NCBI RefSeq assembly: GCF_013031245.1
Contig: NZ_WPZL01000003.1
Coordinates: 248,001 to 312,000, forward strand
Length of the DNA: 64,000 bases
Direction: 5' to 3'
From: Ruegeria lacuscaerulensis
GTDB taxonomy: Bacteria > Pseudomonadota > Alphaproteobacteria > Rhodobacterales > Rhodobacteraceae
Shown here: piece by piece, positions 39,593 through 48,249 of the stretch
Layout of the letters: each line of letters starts with the position of its first letter
How positions within the stretch are numbered: the first letter of the stretch is position 1
The notes under the pieces: generated by a model
Databases searched by the model: none
Told to the model about the DNA's origin: nothing
The model's input: only the letters and a program-made list of their open reading frames with translations
Translations under genes and position numbers: made by a program

Positions 39593-40193
39593 CGTTGCGG
39601 CCTCCATCGTCGGTACCGGTGGACCGGATCTTGTCGATGGTTTCTCCCATCAGCATGTCTTCGGTTTCGCGCACGTCGTCCAGGCGTTGCAGCCAGACAC
39701 CGTCACGCATAGCCAGCCAGCATCGGGCCATTTCCGCAAAACCCTGTAACATCAGCAGAAAACCTGCGACCGGGATCAGAGTTTTGAAAAAGTAGATCTG
39801 AATGCGTGCGGGGCTGTTCCAGCTGACCTCTTCGTAACGCCAGCTGTCTTGGGCGATTTCCCACCCATACCAGAACAGGGCGAACATGCCCGGAAAGAAG
39901 AATAGAATGTAGAGGACAAAGTCCACGCGCGCCTGCCAACGAACAGAAAACAACCGATACAGCACATCCCCTCTGACATGCGCGTCTTGCGCCAGCGCAT
40001 AGGCTCCGGCCATCAGGAACAATGCGCCATACATCTGAACCATCATATCGAACGCCCAGACGGTCGGCTTATTCAGCACGTAGCGGACGAACACTTCGTA
40101 GGACACGGATAGTGTCAGTATAAGGATGCACCAACCGAAGGCTTTGCCGACCCATTGGCTTAGCCCTTCGATGGCGTGAATTGTCTTGATCAA
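39585..40193 (-). CDS. dctQ: TRAP transporter small permease (DctQ type)
   Basis: 202 aa with four helices, longer than the common 160-180 of C4-dicarboxylate DctQ, again matching the mannitol/chloroaromatic subgroup. Start is TTG at 40193 (MIKTIHAIEGLSQWVGKAFG). Visible helices include CILILTLSVSYEVFVRYVL and FVLYILFFFPGMFALFWYGW. It lies between dctP (78-bp gap) and dctM (overlap). Confidence 0.9.
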   Translation of the reverse strand: MIKTIHAIEGLSQWVGKAFGWCILILTLSVSYEVFVRYVLNKPTVWAFDMMVQMYGALFLMAGAYALAQDAHVRGDVLYRLFSVRWQARVDFVLYILFFFPGMFALFWYGWEIAQDSWRYEEVSWNSPARIQIYFFKTLIPVAGFLLMLQGFAEMARCWLAMRDGVWLQRLDDVRETEDMLMGETIDKIRSTGTDDGGRNDD

Positions 40194-40271
40194 GGCCAGT
40201 TCCTCGCCTGTTCCGCCCGGAATTCAGGAAGCCGCGCCACGCGCGACTCCCCCTTTTGAAAACAGCAGACC

Positions 40272-41366
40272 TCAGCCGAAATAGTGCTTGTAAGCCAGCT
40301 TGTAGTCAGGCTGGTTCAGGTTGAGGTAGTTCATCACGGTCTTCGCATAGGCCTTCTGACTTTCGATAACCTTGGCGAAGAAGGGATCTTCGTTTGCGAT
40401 CCGCCCGATCACAACGTCCCAGGCATCAAGCTGTGCCTGCATTACGCTGTCCGGCGTGCGATAAACATTGACGCCTTGCTCTTCCTCGAGCGTTACCAGG
40501 TCTTCGGAATAACGCTTGGTGTTGTTCCAGTAGAAGTTGGAGTTCTCGGCCTCGGACGCGTATTTCAGAATTGCCTGAAGTTCAGGGGCCAGCGCGTTAT
40601 ACTTGTCCTTGTTGAAGGTGACCTCAAAGAACTCCTGACTTTGGTGGAATGAGGCCAGATGATAATGTTTGGACACATCCTGCATGCCAAAGTCGCGGTC
40701 TGACGTTGGGTTGTTGAATTCGGCCGCGTCAATCAGACCTGATTTCATCGCTGGCTGGATTTCACCCCCCGGCAATTGCACGACCGACATACCCATCTCA
40801 AGCAGAACATCCGCGGCAAGACCGACAGTGCGATACTTCAGACCGTTCATCTGATCCGCGCTTGTGATCTGTTCCTTGAACCAACCAAGCGGCTGCGCCG
40901 GCATAGGCGAGTTAAAGAACGAAACAACGTTCAGGCCGAGTATCCCCATCAGCTCGTCGAACAGCTCCTGACCGCCGCCATAGTTCACCCAGCCCAGAAC
41001 TTCCTGACTGGACCACCCAAAGCAGGGACCAGTGCCAAACAAAGACGCAGTCTTGGACTTGGAATACCAATAAGCCGGAACGTAATGCGCAGCATCCAGG
41101 ACACCGCGATGAACCGCGTCCTGCATCTGACTTGTTTTTACGACCGAGTTGACAGGCAAAAGTTCAATCGTCAGTTTGCCGCCCGACATCTCGTTCACGC
41201 GGTTCACATATGACTGCGCATTCTCGAGAAAGATGCCCCCACCCCAAGCAGCCTGCATCTTCAGATTGGTTCCTTCCTGCGCATGGACTGCGGGTGCGGC
41301 AAGTGCCCCGGCACCCACAACGGCCGATCCACGCAGAAAACTTCTGCGGTTCAATGATTTTGTCAT
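40272..41366 (-). CDS. dctP: TRAP transporter substrate-binding protein (DctP type)
   Basis: 364 aa periplasmic protein and first gene of the operon, with GGGAGG before its ATG. A twin-arginine signal is clear (NRRSFLRGSAVVGAGALAAP, cut near VHA). Mature features include LKMQAAWGGGIFLENAQ, MSGGKLTIELLP and NNPTSDRDFGMQDVSKHYH. It resembles the TakP / mannitol-chloroaromatic group that binds 2-oxo or hydroxy acids, often with a metal. Ligand identity is inference. Tat export implies folding before secretion. Confidence 0.92.
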   Translation of the reverse strand: MTKSLNRRSFLRGSAVVGAGALAAPAVHAQEGTNLKMQAAWGGGIFLENAQSYVNRVNEMSGGKLTIELLPVNSVVKTSQMQDAVHRGVLDAAHYVPAYWYSKSKTASLFGTGPCFGWSSQEVLGWVNYGGGQELFDELMGILGLNVVSFFNSPMPAQPLGWFKEQITSADQMNGLKYRTVGLAADVLLEMGMSVVQLPGGEIQPAMKSGLIDAAEFNNPTSDRDFGMQDVSKHYHLASFHQSQEFFEVTFNKDKYNALAPELQAILKYASEAENSNFYWNNTKRYSEDLVTLEEEQGVNVYRTPDSVMQAQLDAWDVVIGRIANEDPFFAKVIESQKAYAKTVMNYLNLNQPDYKLAYKHYFG

Positions 41367-41455
41367 GTTTCCTCCCGTTTCTGGGCCGTCTCCGATATCG
41401 TTTCGGTATTGGCACCAATCCGCCCTCCAGCGGATAGGATTAACGATAAGTCAGA

Positions 41456-41483
41456 ATTCCAAATTCTCAAAATTTTTTGGAAT
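41456..41483. promoter_or_regulatory. candidate IclR operator between dctP and the IclR gene
   Basis: ATTCCAAA (41456-41463) and TTTGGAAT (41476-41483) form a perfect 8-bp inverted repeat in the 231-bp divergent gap. The shape resembles known IclR-family sites with TGGAA/TTCCA halves. Not tested. Confidence 0.45.
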
Positions 41484-41597
41484 CGCCTTCGAATGAGGGG
41501 GCGAATTTCTGATAACATACTGAAAATATGACATTTATTAATTTTCATTTTTTCAAAGATACAGACAAGATAGAGTTTCAAAATAAGAAACTGAGCA

Positions 41598-42446
41598 ATG
41601 GTTGCCCTGATTATGACCGAACAATCCACCACTGCACACCGGGGGCGCCCACGGCAGAAAAAGAGCGCTGCGAGGCCCGGCAACTCACCGGTTGTTGCAC
41701 TTGATCGTGGAATTCGTGTCCTGATTTTTCTAGCGGATACCCGAGCTGCAAGCCTCGCTGAGATCGTTAAAGTCACGGCAATTCCAGCTGCAACTGCGCA
41801 TAGAATACTTAGCACATTGCAGCGGCGTGGCATGGTCGTGCATGACGCGGATCGTGGCAAATGGCGGATTGGGCCTCAAGCCTACCGGGTCGGTTGCGCT
41901 TTTGAAGAAGGGTCAAGTCTGCTCGATGTCGCGCCATCCGTGATGAGAGCGCTTTCGAAAGAAACCGGCGAGACAGTAAATCTGGCCACCGAAGAAAATG
42001 GCAAGCTTCTGTACCTAATGCAGGTTGAGTCCGAAAACCCGATCAGAGCTTCTTTCAAGAACGGGACCGATGCTTTTTTTCATACATCCGGTGTCGGAAA
42101 GGCCATCATGGCATTTATGGAAGAAGCCGTGCTTGACAAATTCTTAGTTCCTCTGACGTTAGTTCGTCAGACGTCAAACTCCATTACAGACAAACAGCTA
42201 CTGAAGGCGGAACTGAGAGTATCCCGGCAACGAGGATGGGCGCTGGACAATGAAGAGCGCTTTCCCGGCATGAGATGTATTGCGGCACCCGTCTTTGATA
42301 CGTTGGAAAATGTGATTGCGGGTGTTTCAATTTCGGGTCCCACCAACAGGTTTCCCGATAACAAGCTTGAACGCCTTGCCGCGTCAGTCGTCAAAGCTGC
42401 GAATGAGATTACGGAACGACTTAGAAACACATCCGTCGGGATTTGA
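41598..42446 (+). CDS. IclR family transcriptional regulator
   Basis: 282 aa. A basic N-terminal lead (HRGRPRQKK) precedes the winged helix (about 35-90: SLAEIVKVTAIPAATAHRIL, then RRGMVVHDADRGKW) and a C-terminal effector domain with RASFKNGTDAFFHTSGVGKA and GWALDNEERFPGMRCIAAPV. Two ATGs (41598, 41613) are possible starts; neither has a strong ribosome site. It is divergent from dctP and probably controls the TRAP operon in response to its substrate or a breakdown product. Confidence 0.9.
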   Translation: MVALIMTEQSTTAHRGRPRQKKSAARPGNSPVVALDRGIRVLIFLADTRAASLAEIVKVTAIPAATAHRILSTLQRRGMVVHDADRGKWRIGPQAYRVGCAFEEGSSLLDVAPSVMRALSKETGETVNLATEENGKLLYLMQVESENPIRASFKNGTDAFFHTSGVGKAIMAFMEEAVLDKFLVPLTLVRQTSNSITDKQLLKAELRVSRQRGWALDNEERFPGMRCIAAPVFDTLENVIAGVSISGPTNRFPDNKLERLAASVVKAANEITERLRNTSVGI

Positions 42447-42685
42447 TTGTTCCCAAGAAACGACGGGTTTCAATCTTCAAAGAAAGCTGTGCGCTACCTT
42501 GTTTCGAGCCCGTATCGACCTCGAAGAATTTGACGCAAAAAGTCCAATGGAGATTTTCTACCGCCGATCCTGAGGAACTTGTGCATGTGCGACACAATCC
42601 AAGCCAATGGATTGATCAACGAAAACGCCAGACAAATTACGAAGTTGTGATACAGTATTAGAGCAGATTTTGGCGGGAGGGCGTC
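42447..42685. other. intergenic region before the cyclase gene
   Basis: 239 bp with no convincing frame; it must hold the promoter of the large cyclase gene, but I see no clear -35/-10 pair. A GGGAGGG site lies at its right end. Confidence 0.4.
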
Positions 42686-45600
42686 GTGGATCAACGATTG
42701 CACGACTGGTTAAGCGCTATCGGCCTGGAGCGCTACGCGGTGTTGTTGGATGAAAATGACGTCGATCTGGAGACTCTGCGCCATCTGAACGACGAGGACC
42801 TGAGAGAGCTAGGTTTTAGCCTTGGCCACCGGCGTCGTTTGCTTGCAGCCTTATCGCCATCTGCGCAAGCGTTTGACAAAGGCTCAGTAACGGAGGCCGA
42901 GCCTGAGCGTCGTCTTCTCACTGTTCTGTTTGTGGACATTGTAGATTCCGTTGTTCTTTCCAGACAGCTCGATCCCGAAGAGATGCGGGACCTGATAAAG
43001 CGGTATCAATCGGCGATTGTGTCCGCTGTGCTGCGGTATCAAGGCTATGTAGCCAAGTTTCTCGGCGATGGGGTTTTGGCATATTTTGGTTGGCCCGAGG
43101 CGCACGAAGACGAAGCCGAGCGCGCGGTACGGGCAGCTAAGGACGCTTTTGCGGCTATTCAGGAAATTCGTTCGCGGGATGGACGGCAACTCCAGGCACG
43201 TGCCGGCGCGGCCAGTGGGGAAGTTGTAATTGGCACAATTGTGGGCGATGTCATGAATGACGATGCCGCTGTTATTGGTGCGACTCCTGGACTGGCCGAC
43301 CGGCTTCAACGCCTGGCGCGGCCCAATGAGATTGTAGTCGGTCCATTGACGCGCCAACTCTTGGGGCGTCGTTTTGAAGTTGAAGACATTGGCCTGAATG
43401 AGTTGAAAGGGTTTGACGAGCCGGTACAAGCATGGCGTGTTGGAGAAGAGTCGGCAGCCGAAACGCGCTTCGAAGCTTCCCAGTTCGAAGGTTTCACACC
43501 ATTGGTAGGCCGGTCCTCTGAGTTGCAGCTTATCCGCGACACATGGAGCCTCTCAAAAACGGGATCGGGACAGGTTATTACTTTGTCCGGAGACCCGGGA
43601 ATCGGCAAATCCAGATTGGTCGAAGAATTGCGACACGAAATCGCCGGAGATCGGCGCTTTGGTTACCGTTATCAATGCTCCCCTCACCATACCAACAGCG
43701 CTCTTTTTCCAGTGATCACCGGTATGCGAAGGGCGGCGGGAATCGCAGATCAGGATTCTGATGCGGTACAGCTCGAAAAACTGGAGAATATCCTGGGGCT
43801 CACGGACTGCCCGCTTGTAAAAAGCATGCCTCTGATCTCATCACTGTTAAGAATTCCCACACAAGGGCGCTACAACGAACTGGATCTTCCACCAGTTCAG
43901 TTACGCCAGGCGACAATTGGTTGCTTGATAGACCAGGTGCTGCAAATGAGCCGTCAGCACCCTATCATCATTGTCTTTGAAGATGTTCATTGGGCTGATC
44001 CCACAACACTCGAACTGCTTCGCAATTTGATTGAGGCAATCGCCGAGGTGCCGATCATGTTGTTGTTGACACACCGCCCGGAGTTTTCACCTGACTGGCA
44101 GGACTGCAGCTATTGGCATGAAATATCATTGAGCCGGATCGGTCGCCGACAATCCCTGAGGATCATCAATGCCGTTTCGGGGGATGCCCTGAATGCAAAA
44201 GCGGCCAAACAAATCGTCGAACGCGCTGATGGAGTCCCCCTATTTGTCGAGGAGTTGACCAAGGCCTTTCAGGAAGCAGGTTCGGATGGTGGAAAAGCGC
44301 CTCCTGCCACGCTTCAGACGTCGCTTTCAGCGCGCTTGGACAGGCTTGGTGCGGCCAAGGCGATTGCACAGGTCGGATCTGTGATCGGGCGCGAATTTGA
44401 CCATGAGGAAATTGTAGGCCTATCCAAAGAGATCAATCTCGACTGCAACCTTGAACTTGAGAACGTTGTGAATTCTGGTCTGGTCCTGCGGCGGGGAATT
44501 CCACCTGAGGCAAGCTACATGTTCAAGCACGCACTGGTCCAGGATGCTGCCTATTCGACAATGCTAAAAAGCCGACGTCAGGAATTGCATTGTGCATTTG
44601 CGGATTTACTTGAAAGCAAGCACTCCAATAGGAAAGGCGAGATTGCAGCTATCGTGGCTCATCACGCGTCTATGGGTGAAGACTGGCCACGTGCATTCAG
44701 AGAATTTCGGCGAGCTGGTGAAGATGCGGTGGGCCGTTCAGCCCTTCGAGAGGCGGCTGGCCAATTCCGAAGCGCGCTGGACGCGAGCAAAAATCTCGAC
44801 ATGGACGCCGAAGCAGCTATTGCCGCTATAGAAGTGAGATTTTCGTTACGGAACGTACTTTGGGCGCTTGGCCAATTCGGAGCCATTCTTGGGCCCCTCG
44901 ACGAAGCCGAGAAACTGGCCATCGCGTTTGAAGACAATTTGTGTCTTGGTTGGGTTTCCGTTTACCGCGGAGCCAGTCTTTGGCAAGTTGGCCGCTCGGC
45001 CGAGTCGAAGGCGGCTGCCGAACGCGGGCGGGACATTGCGCAACACTTGGGTGACCGACCCCTCGAAGTAGCAGCCAACTTCTATCTGGGATGTGCTTAC
45101 GTAACCTCCGGTGAACTTCGTACGGCCGAGAACTATTTCGAACGAGTTGTTTCCGCGCTACCTGGTGAGGCCGCCCTTGAGAAATGCGGTCTTCCGTTTG
45201 CACCCGCAATAATCGCCCGGTCGTGGCTGGTCTGGTCTTACGCCGAGCGTGGTGATTTCGGACAGGCCGCTCAACTCGCTGAACAAGCCGAGGCACTTGC
45301 CGACCGCCAAGACAACCCGTTCAACCGGGCACATATCGGCTATGACATTGGCTACTATCAGATTGTGCGCGGTGACATAGACGGTGCTATTGAAACGCTC
45401 AGCAATGCCAGCTCTGTCATTAATACCTGGGGGCTGACTTATCTTTCCCCATTCACAAACGGCTTTCTTGGATTTGCTGAGGTTCTATCTGGTAAGATCG
45501 ACGAAGGCATAGCGCGCCTCGAACAGGCTTGCGATTTGTATAATGACATTGGTCTCGGGCTGTTTAAGTCGCTTGTGTTCATGCAACTGGCATTGGGATA

Positions 45601-45943
45601 CCTGAAGGCAGGGCGCCCCGAAGATGCTTCGAGACGGTTGGCGCAAGCGCTGGATATCGCGCAAAGTCGTGGTGAACGCGGTCACGAAGCCTTCGGCTTG
45701 TTTGTTATGGGTGAAATCTCGAACGGTACGGGTGAAGGCGGAGATTTCGACGCAAGGAAGTGCTATGAGAGTGCTTTGAGGCTTTCGAAAAATCTTGAAA
45801 TGCGTCCGCTTGCAGCACAATGCCACCTCAGGCTTGGCCACCTCAGCGCGAAATGGGATAACACAGAAGCTGCAGATCATCTGAATTTGGCTCGCCAGTT
45901 ATTTGGTGAGCTTGGCATTCGGGGAAACGAGCAAACTCGATAG
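42686..45943 (+). CDS. SAM-domain / class III cyclase / AAA-type ATPase / TPR signalling protein
   Basis: 1085 aa, GTG start with GGGAGGG upstream. Residues 1-60 are a sterile-alpha-motif domain (WLSAIGLERYAVLLDENDVD). Residues 75-250 are a class III nucleotidyl cyclase with metal ligands Asp84 (FVDIVDS) and Asp128 (KFLGDGV) and Lys124. The transition-state Asn expected in TPNLAARLQ reads Gly202 (TPGLADRLQ), with Arg206 kept. Residues 270-600 are a STAND/AAA-like ATPase: Walker A GDPGIGKS (302-309) and Walker B IIIVFEDVHWADP. Residues 640-1085 are TPR-like helical repeats. It may be a scaffold with weak or absent cyclase activity. Target unknown. Confidence 0.88.
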   Translation: MDQRLHDWLSAIGLERYAVLLDENDVDLETLRHLNDEDLRELGFSLGHRRRLLAALSPSAQAFDKGSVTEAEPERRLLTVLFVDIVDSVVLSRQLDPEEMRDLIKRYQSAIVSAVLRYQGYVAKFLGDGVLAYFGWPEAHEDEAERAVRAAKDAFAAIQEIRSRDGRQLQARAGAASGEVVIGTIVGDVMNDDAAVIGATPGLADRLQRLARPNEIVVGPLTRQLLGRRFEVEDIGLNELKGFDEPVQAWRVGEESAAETRFEASQFEGFTPLVGRSSELQLIRDTWSLSKTGSGQVITLSGDPGIGKSRLVEELRHEIAGDRRFGYRYQCSPHHTNSALFPVITGMRRAAGIADQDSDAVQLEKLENILGLTDCPLVKSMPLISSLLRIPTQGRYNELDLPPVQLRQATIGCLIDQVLQMSRQHPIIIVFEDVHWADPTTLELLRNLIEAIAEVPIMLLLTHRPEFSPDWQDCSYWHEISLSRIGRRQSLRIINAVSGDALNAKAAKQIVERADGVPLFVEELTKAFQEAGSDGGKAPPATLQTSLSARLDRLGAAKAIAQVGSVIGREFDHEEIVGLSKEINLDCNLELENVVNSGLVLRRGIPPEASYMFKHALVQDAAYSTMLKSRRQELHCAFADLLESKHSNRKGEIAAIVAHHASMGEDWPRAFREFRRAGEDAVGRSALREAAGQFRSALDASKNLDMDAEAAIAAIEVRFSLRNVLWALGQFGAILGPLDEAEKLAIAFEDNLCLGWVSVYRGASLWQVGRSAESKAAAERGRDIAQHLGDRPLEVAANFYLGCAYVTSGELRTAENYFERVVSALPGEAALEKCGLPFAPAIIARSWLVWSYAERGDFGQAAQLAEQAEALADRQDNPFNRAHIGYDIGYYQIVRGDIDGAIETLSNASSVINTWGLTYLSPFTNGFLGFAEVLSGKIDEGIARLEQACDLYNDIGLGLFKSLVFMQLALGYLKAGRPEDASRRLAQALDIAQSRGERGHEAFGLFVMGEISNGTGEGGDFDARKCYESALRLSKNLEMRPLAAQCHLRLGHLSAKWDNTEAADHLNLARQLFGELGIRGNEQTR

Positions 45944-46261
45944 AGCGTGAGCTCTGCGGTTATTTTGAAATTTCGGTGGCAAGCAGTAACTAGATGCTAA
46001 TTAAAGAAGAAGTTTGAAAAACCCGTTACACTGTCATTAATGGCCTTGTCTCGCCAAGCAGACCTTCGATGGAACTAAACAAGCTTCCGAATTGAGCGTA
46101 TGTTCGGCTTTCAAAAAATTTTAGTCTGACAATTAATTTTGAGGCACGTGGGCAAATGACCCGGACGCGACGTTCTCAAAAAAATGGGAACCGTCAGCAG
46201 ACCCAAGTCAGGAAGGCCTTGTCAGAATAACTTTGCTTGAGCGGGGTGGGGCGGTTGCGTA
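45944..46261. other. A+T-rich gap, nothing identified
   Basis: 318 bp after the cyclase gene with homopolymer runs and no gene, RNA or clear terminator that I can support. Confidence 0.4.
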
Positions 46262-46875
46262 GTGTTCGGCCCTGACCAAGGGCGTTGCCACCCTATAGTA
46301 ACGAACGAATACGACGTCACGCGGCCCTGGCTCATTCTGTTCACGGAAGAGGCCCGCGACCGCCTTGATACGTTACGTCGCTATGTAAGAGATTTGGAAG
46401 CCAAGGCAGACAAGCTGCTGCTCTCATATATAGGTGCTGTTCGGATCGGACGAGAGTTCATTCTTCCGACCGAATACAAGAAACCTCGACTAGACACCTT
46501 GAAGAGACTTGCCGAAAAAAGGGGCTGGTATTTGGCTTCGCGGAAAACGAGTTACTCCTTTACAACGAGTTTTCTGCGTGCTGCAACGCAGCCGACATAT
46601 TCTTGAGAGACGCAAACCACATCAATTTCAACATCGTTGGTGTACTTAGAAATCGATTACACTCGAAGGACTTCAGGTTTACGGTTTCGGATGATGAATG
46701 GCTTCCGTCACACTCTGCCTTCAGTCACCTGAATTCAAAATCGAGATTGCACACTGCTAACCGAACGAACCGAGACGTGTGGGTGGAATTTCTAAAAGAA
46801 AAGTGGAGTGCAGGGCCATGGCGTGGCGGTCCTGCTAGCTTTGAAGGAATCGTCGATACAGGTACCCGAGCCTAG
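46262..46875 (+). pseudogene. frameshifted gene of unknown function
   Basis: Two overlapping frames read as one protein of about 203 aa. From a GTG at 46262 the first gives helical, charged sequence (FTEEARDRLDTLRRYVRDLE, then YKKPRLDTLKRLAEK). At the run of six A and four G (46515-46524) the sensible frame moves by -1. It continues as GLVFGFAENELLLYNEFSAC through NFNIVGVLRNRLHSKDFRF to the stop at 46875. Cause could be a base loss, sequencing error or ribosomal slippage. I do not recognise the family. It lies near the right edge of the putative island. Confidence 0.45.
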
Positions 46876-47193
46876 AAAGGAAACAAAATTTTTCGCACCG
46901 AAAGCTAGCAGTGTACTTCAATCGTATTGGAGTCAACAACAATTCCTACACCGCCACCAATAGTTAAGTCCCAACGTTAATTTCCATGTGAACCGCTGCA
47001 TGGCATAAGCATTCGAGTGAGGCTGCAGCTATTGGCAGTATCAGAGACGCTTAAGCTCATAGTCGATAACCGCTCGCATCTTCCTAACTGAATTTGCATA
47101 GATAGCTTGCTCTATGGGGCGGGCTAAAATGGGGGAGTAAACCATTTTTTCGCAAAAATATTCAAATATATTCAATATACTAATGGAAAATAG
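46876..47193. other. gene-poor margin next to tRNA-Ser
   Basis: 318 bp, A+T-rich, no supported gene. Open frames reaching into the tRNA are shadows of it. Confidence 0.4.
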
Positions 47194-47283
47194 TGGCGGA
47201 GAGACAGGGATTCGAACCCTGGGTGGGCTTGCACCCACAACGGTTTTCGAGACCGCCCCGTTCGACCACTCCGGCACCTCTCC
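47194..47283 (-). tRNA. tRNA-Ser(CGA)
   Basis: 90 nt with encoded CCA. Acceptor stem GGAGAGG/TCTCTCC, class II long variable arm, anticodon loop reading CTCGAAA (anticodon CGA), T-arm CAGGG-TTCGAAT-CCCTG. Its 3' part is duplicated at 33876-33938. Confidence 0.96.
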
Positions 47284-47406
47284 GCGGGGGTCTGTGAGGG
47301 GGGGATTTAGTGAGGAACGGGCAGGGGTGCAAGCAGAAAATTCCGGAAATTCACCAAGACGGGATTTTCCGTTGCCTGTCGGCGCAAAACGCCTAGGCTT
47401 CTAAAC

Positions 47407-48249
47407 ATGACATATCTTGTTCACCGCATCGCTCTGCCTTGTTCACTGTTGCTACTGGCGCTTTCCGCGTGGTCCTCGCCGTCCGCTGCCGCCGGTCGCG
47501 AACGTATTGAGGCTTTTTTGACCACGACCGGTTTTGATGTGGCTCTTGAAAGCATCGCTCTTGCATCGGCCTCTGCGCCTCAAATGCTCGGAATCGACCC
47601 GGGCGGGTTCGGCTCTGACTGGGCCCGTTTGACCGAAGAAGTGTTCGATACCGAAGACATGCACGAGACCGCGGTTTCAATTCTGGAACAGACGCTCAGT
47701 GATGAAGCGCTGGCGCATGCCGTGGAATTTTATGCCTCTGATCTGGGCCAGCGACTGGTAGAGGCCGAGAATGACTCTCACATGATCGAGGACGAAGATG
47801 CGAAGCAGCTGGAAGGGCAGGAGATTGTGGCCGAGCTGATTCAGCAGGGGTCAAAACGAGTTGAAAGTCTCAAGCGAATGAACAGGGCTATCGATTCCAG
47901 TGGGACGGCTTTGCGGGCACTGCAAGAGATTCAGCTGCGGTTTCTTCTGGCCGCCAGTGCCTCGGGAGTGATCGAACTGCAATTGAATGCGGATGAACTT
48001 CGGCAGATGATGAAACAGAACGAAGCCGGAATGCGGCAAGCGTTGCAGCTGTCTGCGCTGGCCGGAGCGGCCTATACCTATCAGGATTTCTCAGATGCGG
48101 ATGTGATCGCCTATGCCGAAGCGCTGGAGGAGCCGCTGATGCAGGAAGTTTACGAGTTGCTGAACGCAATCCAATACGAAATCATGGCGATGAAATTCGA
48201 AGTTCTGGCCGCTCGGATGGCTGACCTGCACCCCGCTCAGGACATCTGA
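47407..48249 (+). CDS. DUF2059-like secreted protein A
   Basis: 280 aa with a signal peptide (hydrophobic 9-23, likely cleaved near SAAA). The rest is helical and acidic. The segment LSDEALAHAVEFYASDLGQRLVEAE resembles the DUF2059 pattern where a helix is followed by Y/F-x-S-x-x-G. Function unknown; probably periplasmic. It is followed by a paralogue sharing the TGATG junction, pointing to tandem duplication and joint function. Confidence 0.7.
   Translation: MTYLVHRIALPCSLLLLALSAWSSPSAAAGRERIEAFLTTTGFDVALESIALASASAPQMLGIDPGGFGSDWARLTEEVFDTEDMHETAVSILEQTLSDEALAHAVEFYASDLGQRLVEAENDSHMIEDEDAKQLEGQEIVAELIQQGSKRVESLKRMNRAIDSSGTALRALQEIQLRFLLAASASGVIELQLNADELRQMMKQNEAGMRQALQLSALAGAAYTYQDFSDADVIAYAEALEEPLMQEVYELLNAIQYEIMAMKFEVLAARMADLHPAQDI

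Larger units (their letters stand above)
33876..47283. mobile_element. putative genomic island at tRNA-Ser(CGA)
   Basis: A 13.4-kb segment bounded on the right by tRNA-Ser(CGA) and on the left by a 63-nt degenerate copy of that tRNA's 3' part in the same orientation. It carries a TRAP/amidase/dehydrogenase operon, an IclR regulator, a cyclase-ATPase-TPR protein and two broken genes, with A+T-rich, gene-poor margins. No integrase, transposase or conjugation gene is seen, so it would be an immobile remnant. The boundaries are inferred. Confidence 0.5.

Noticed and set aside
47041..47277. 78-aa open frame overlapping the tRNA-Ser gene
   Set aside because: It is the shadow of the tRNA on the same strand (GASPPRVRIPVSPP-type sequence is a well-known artefact).
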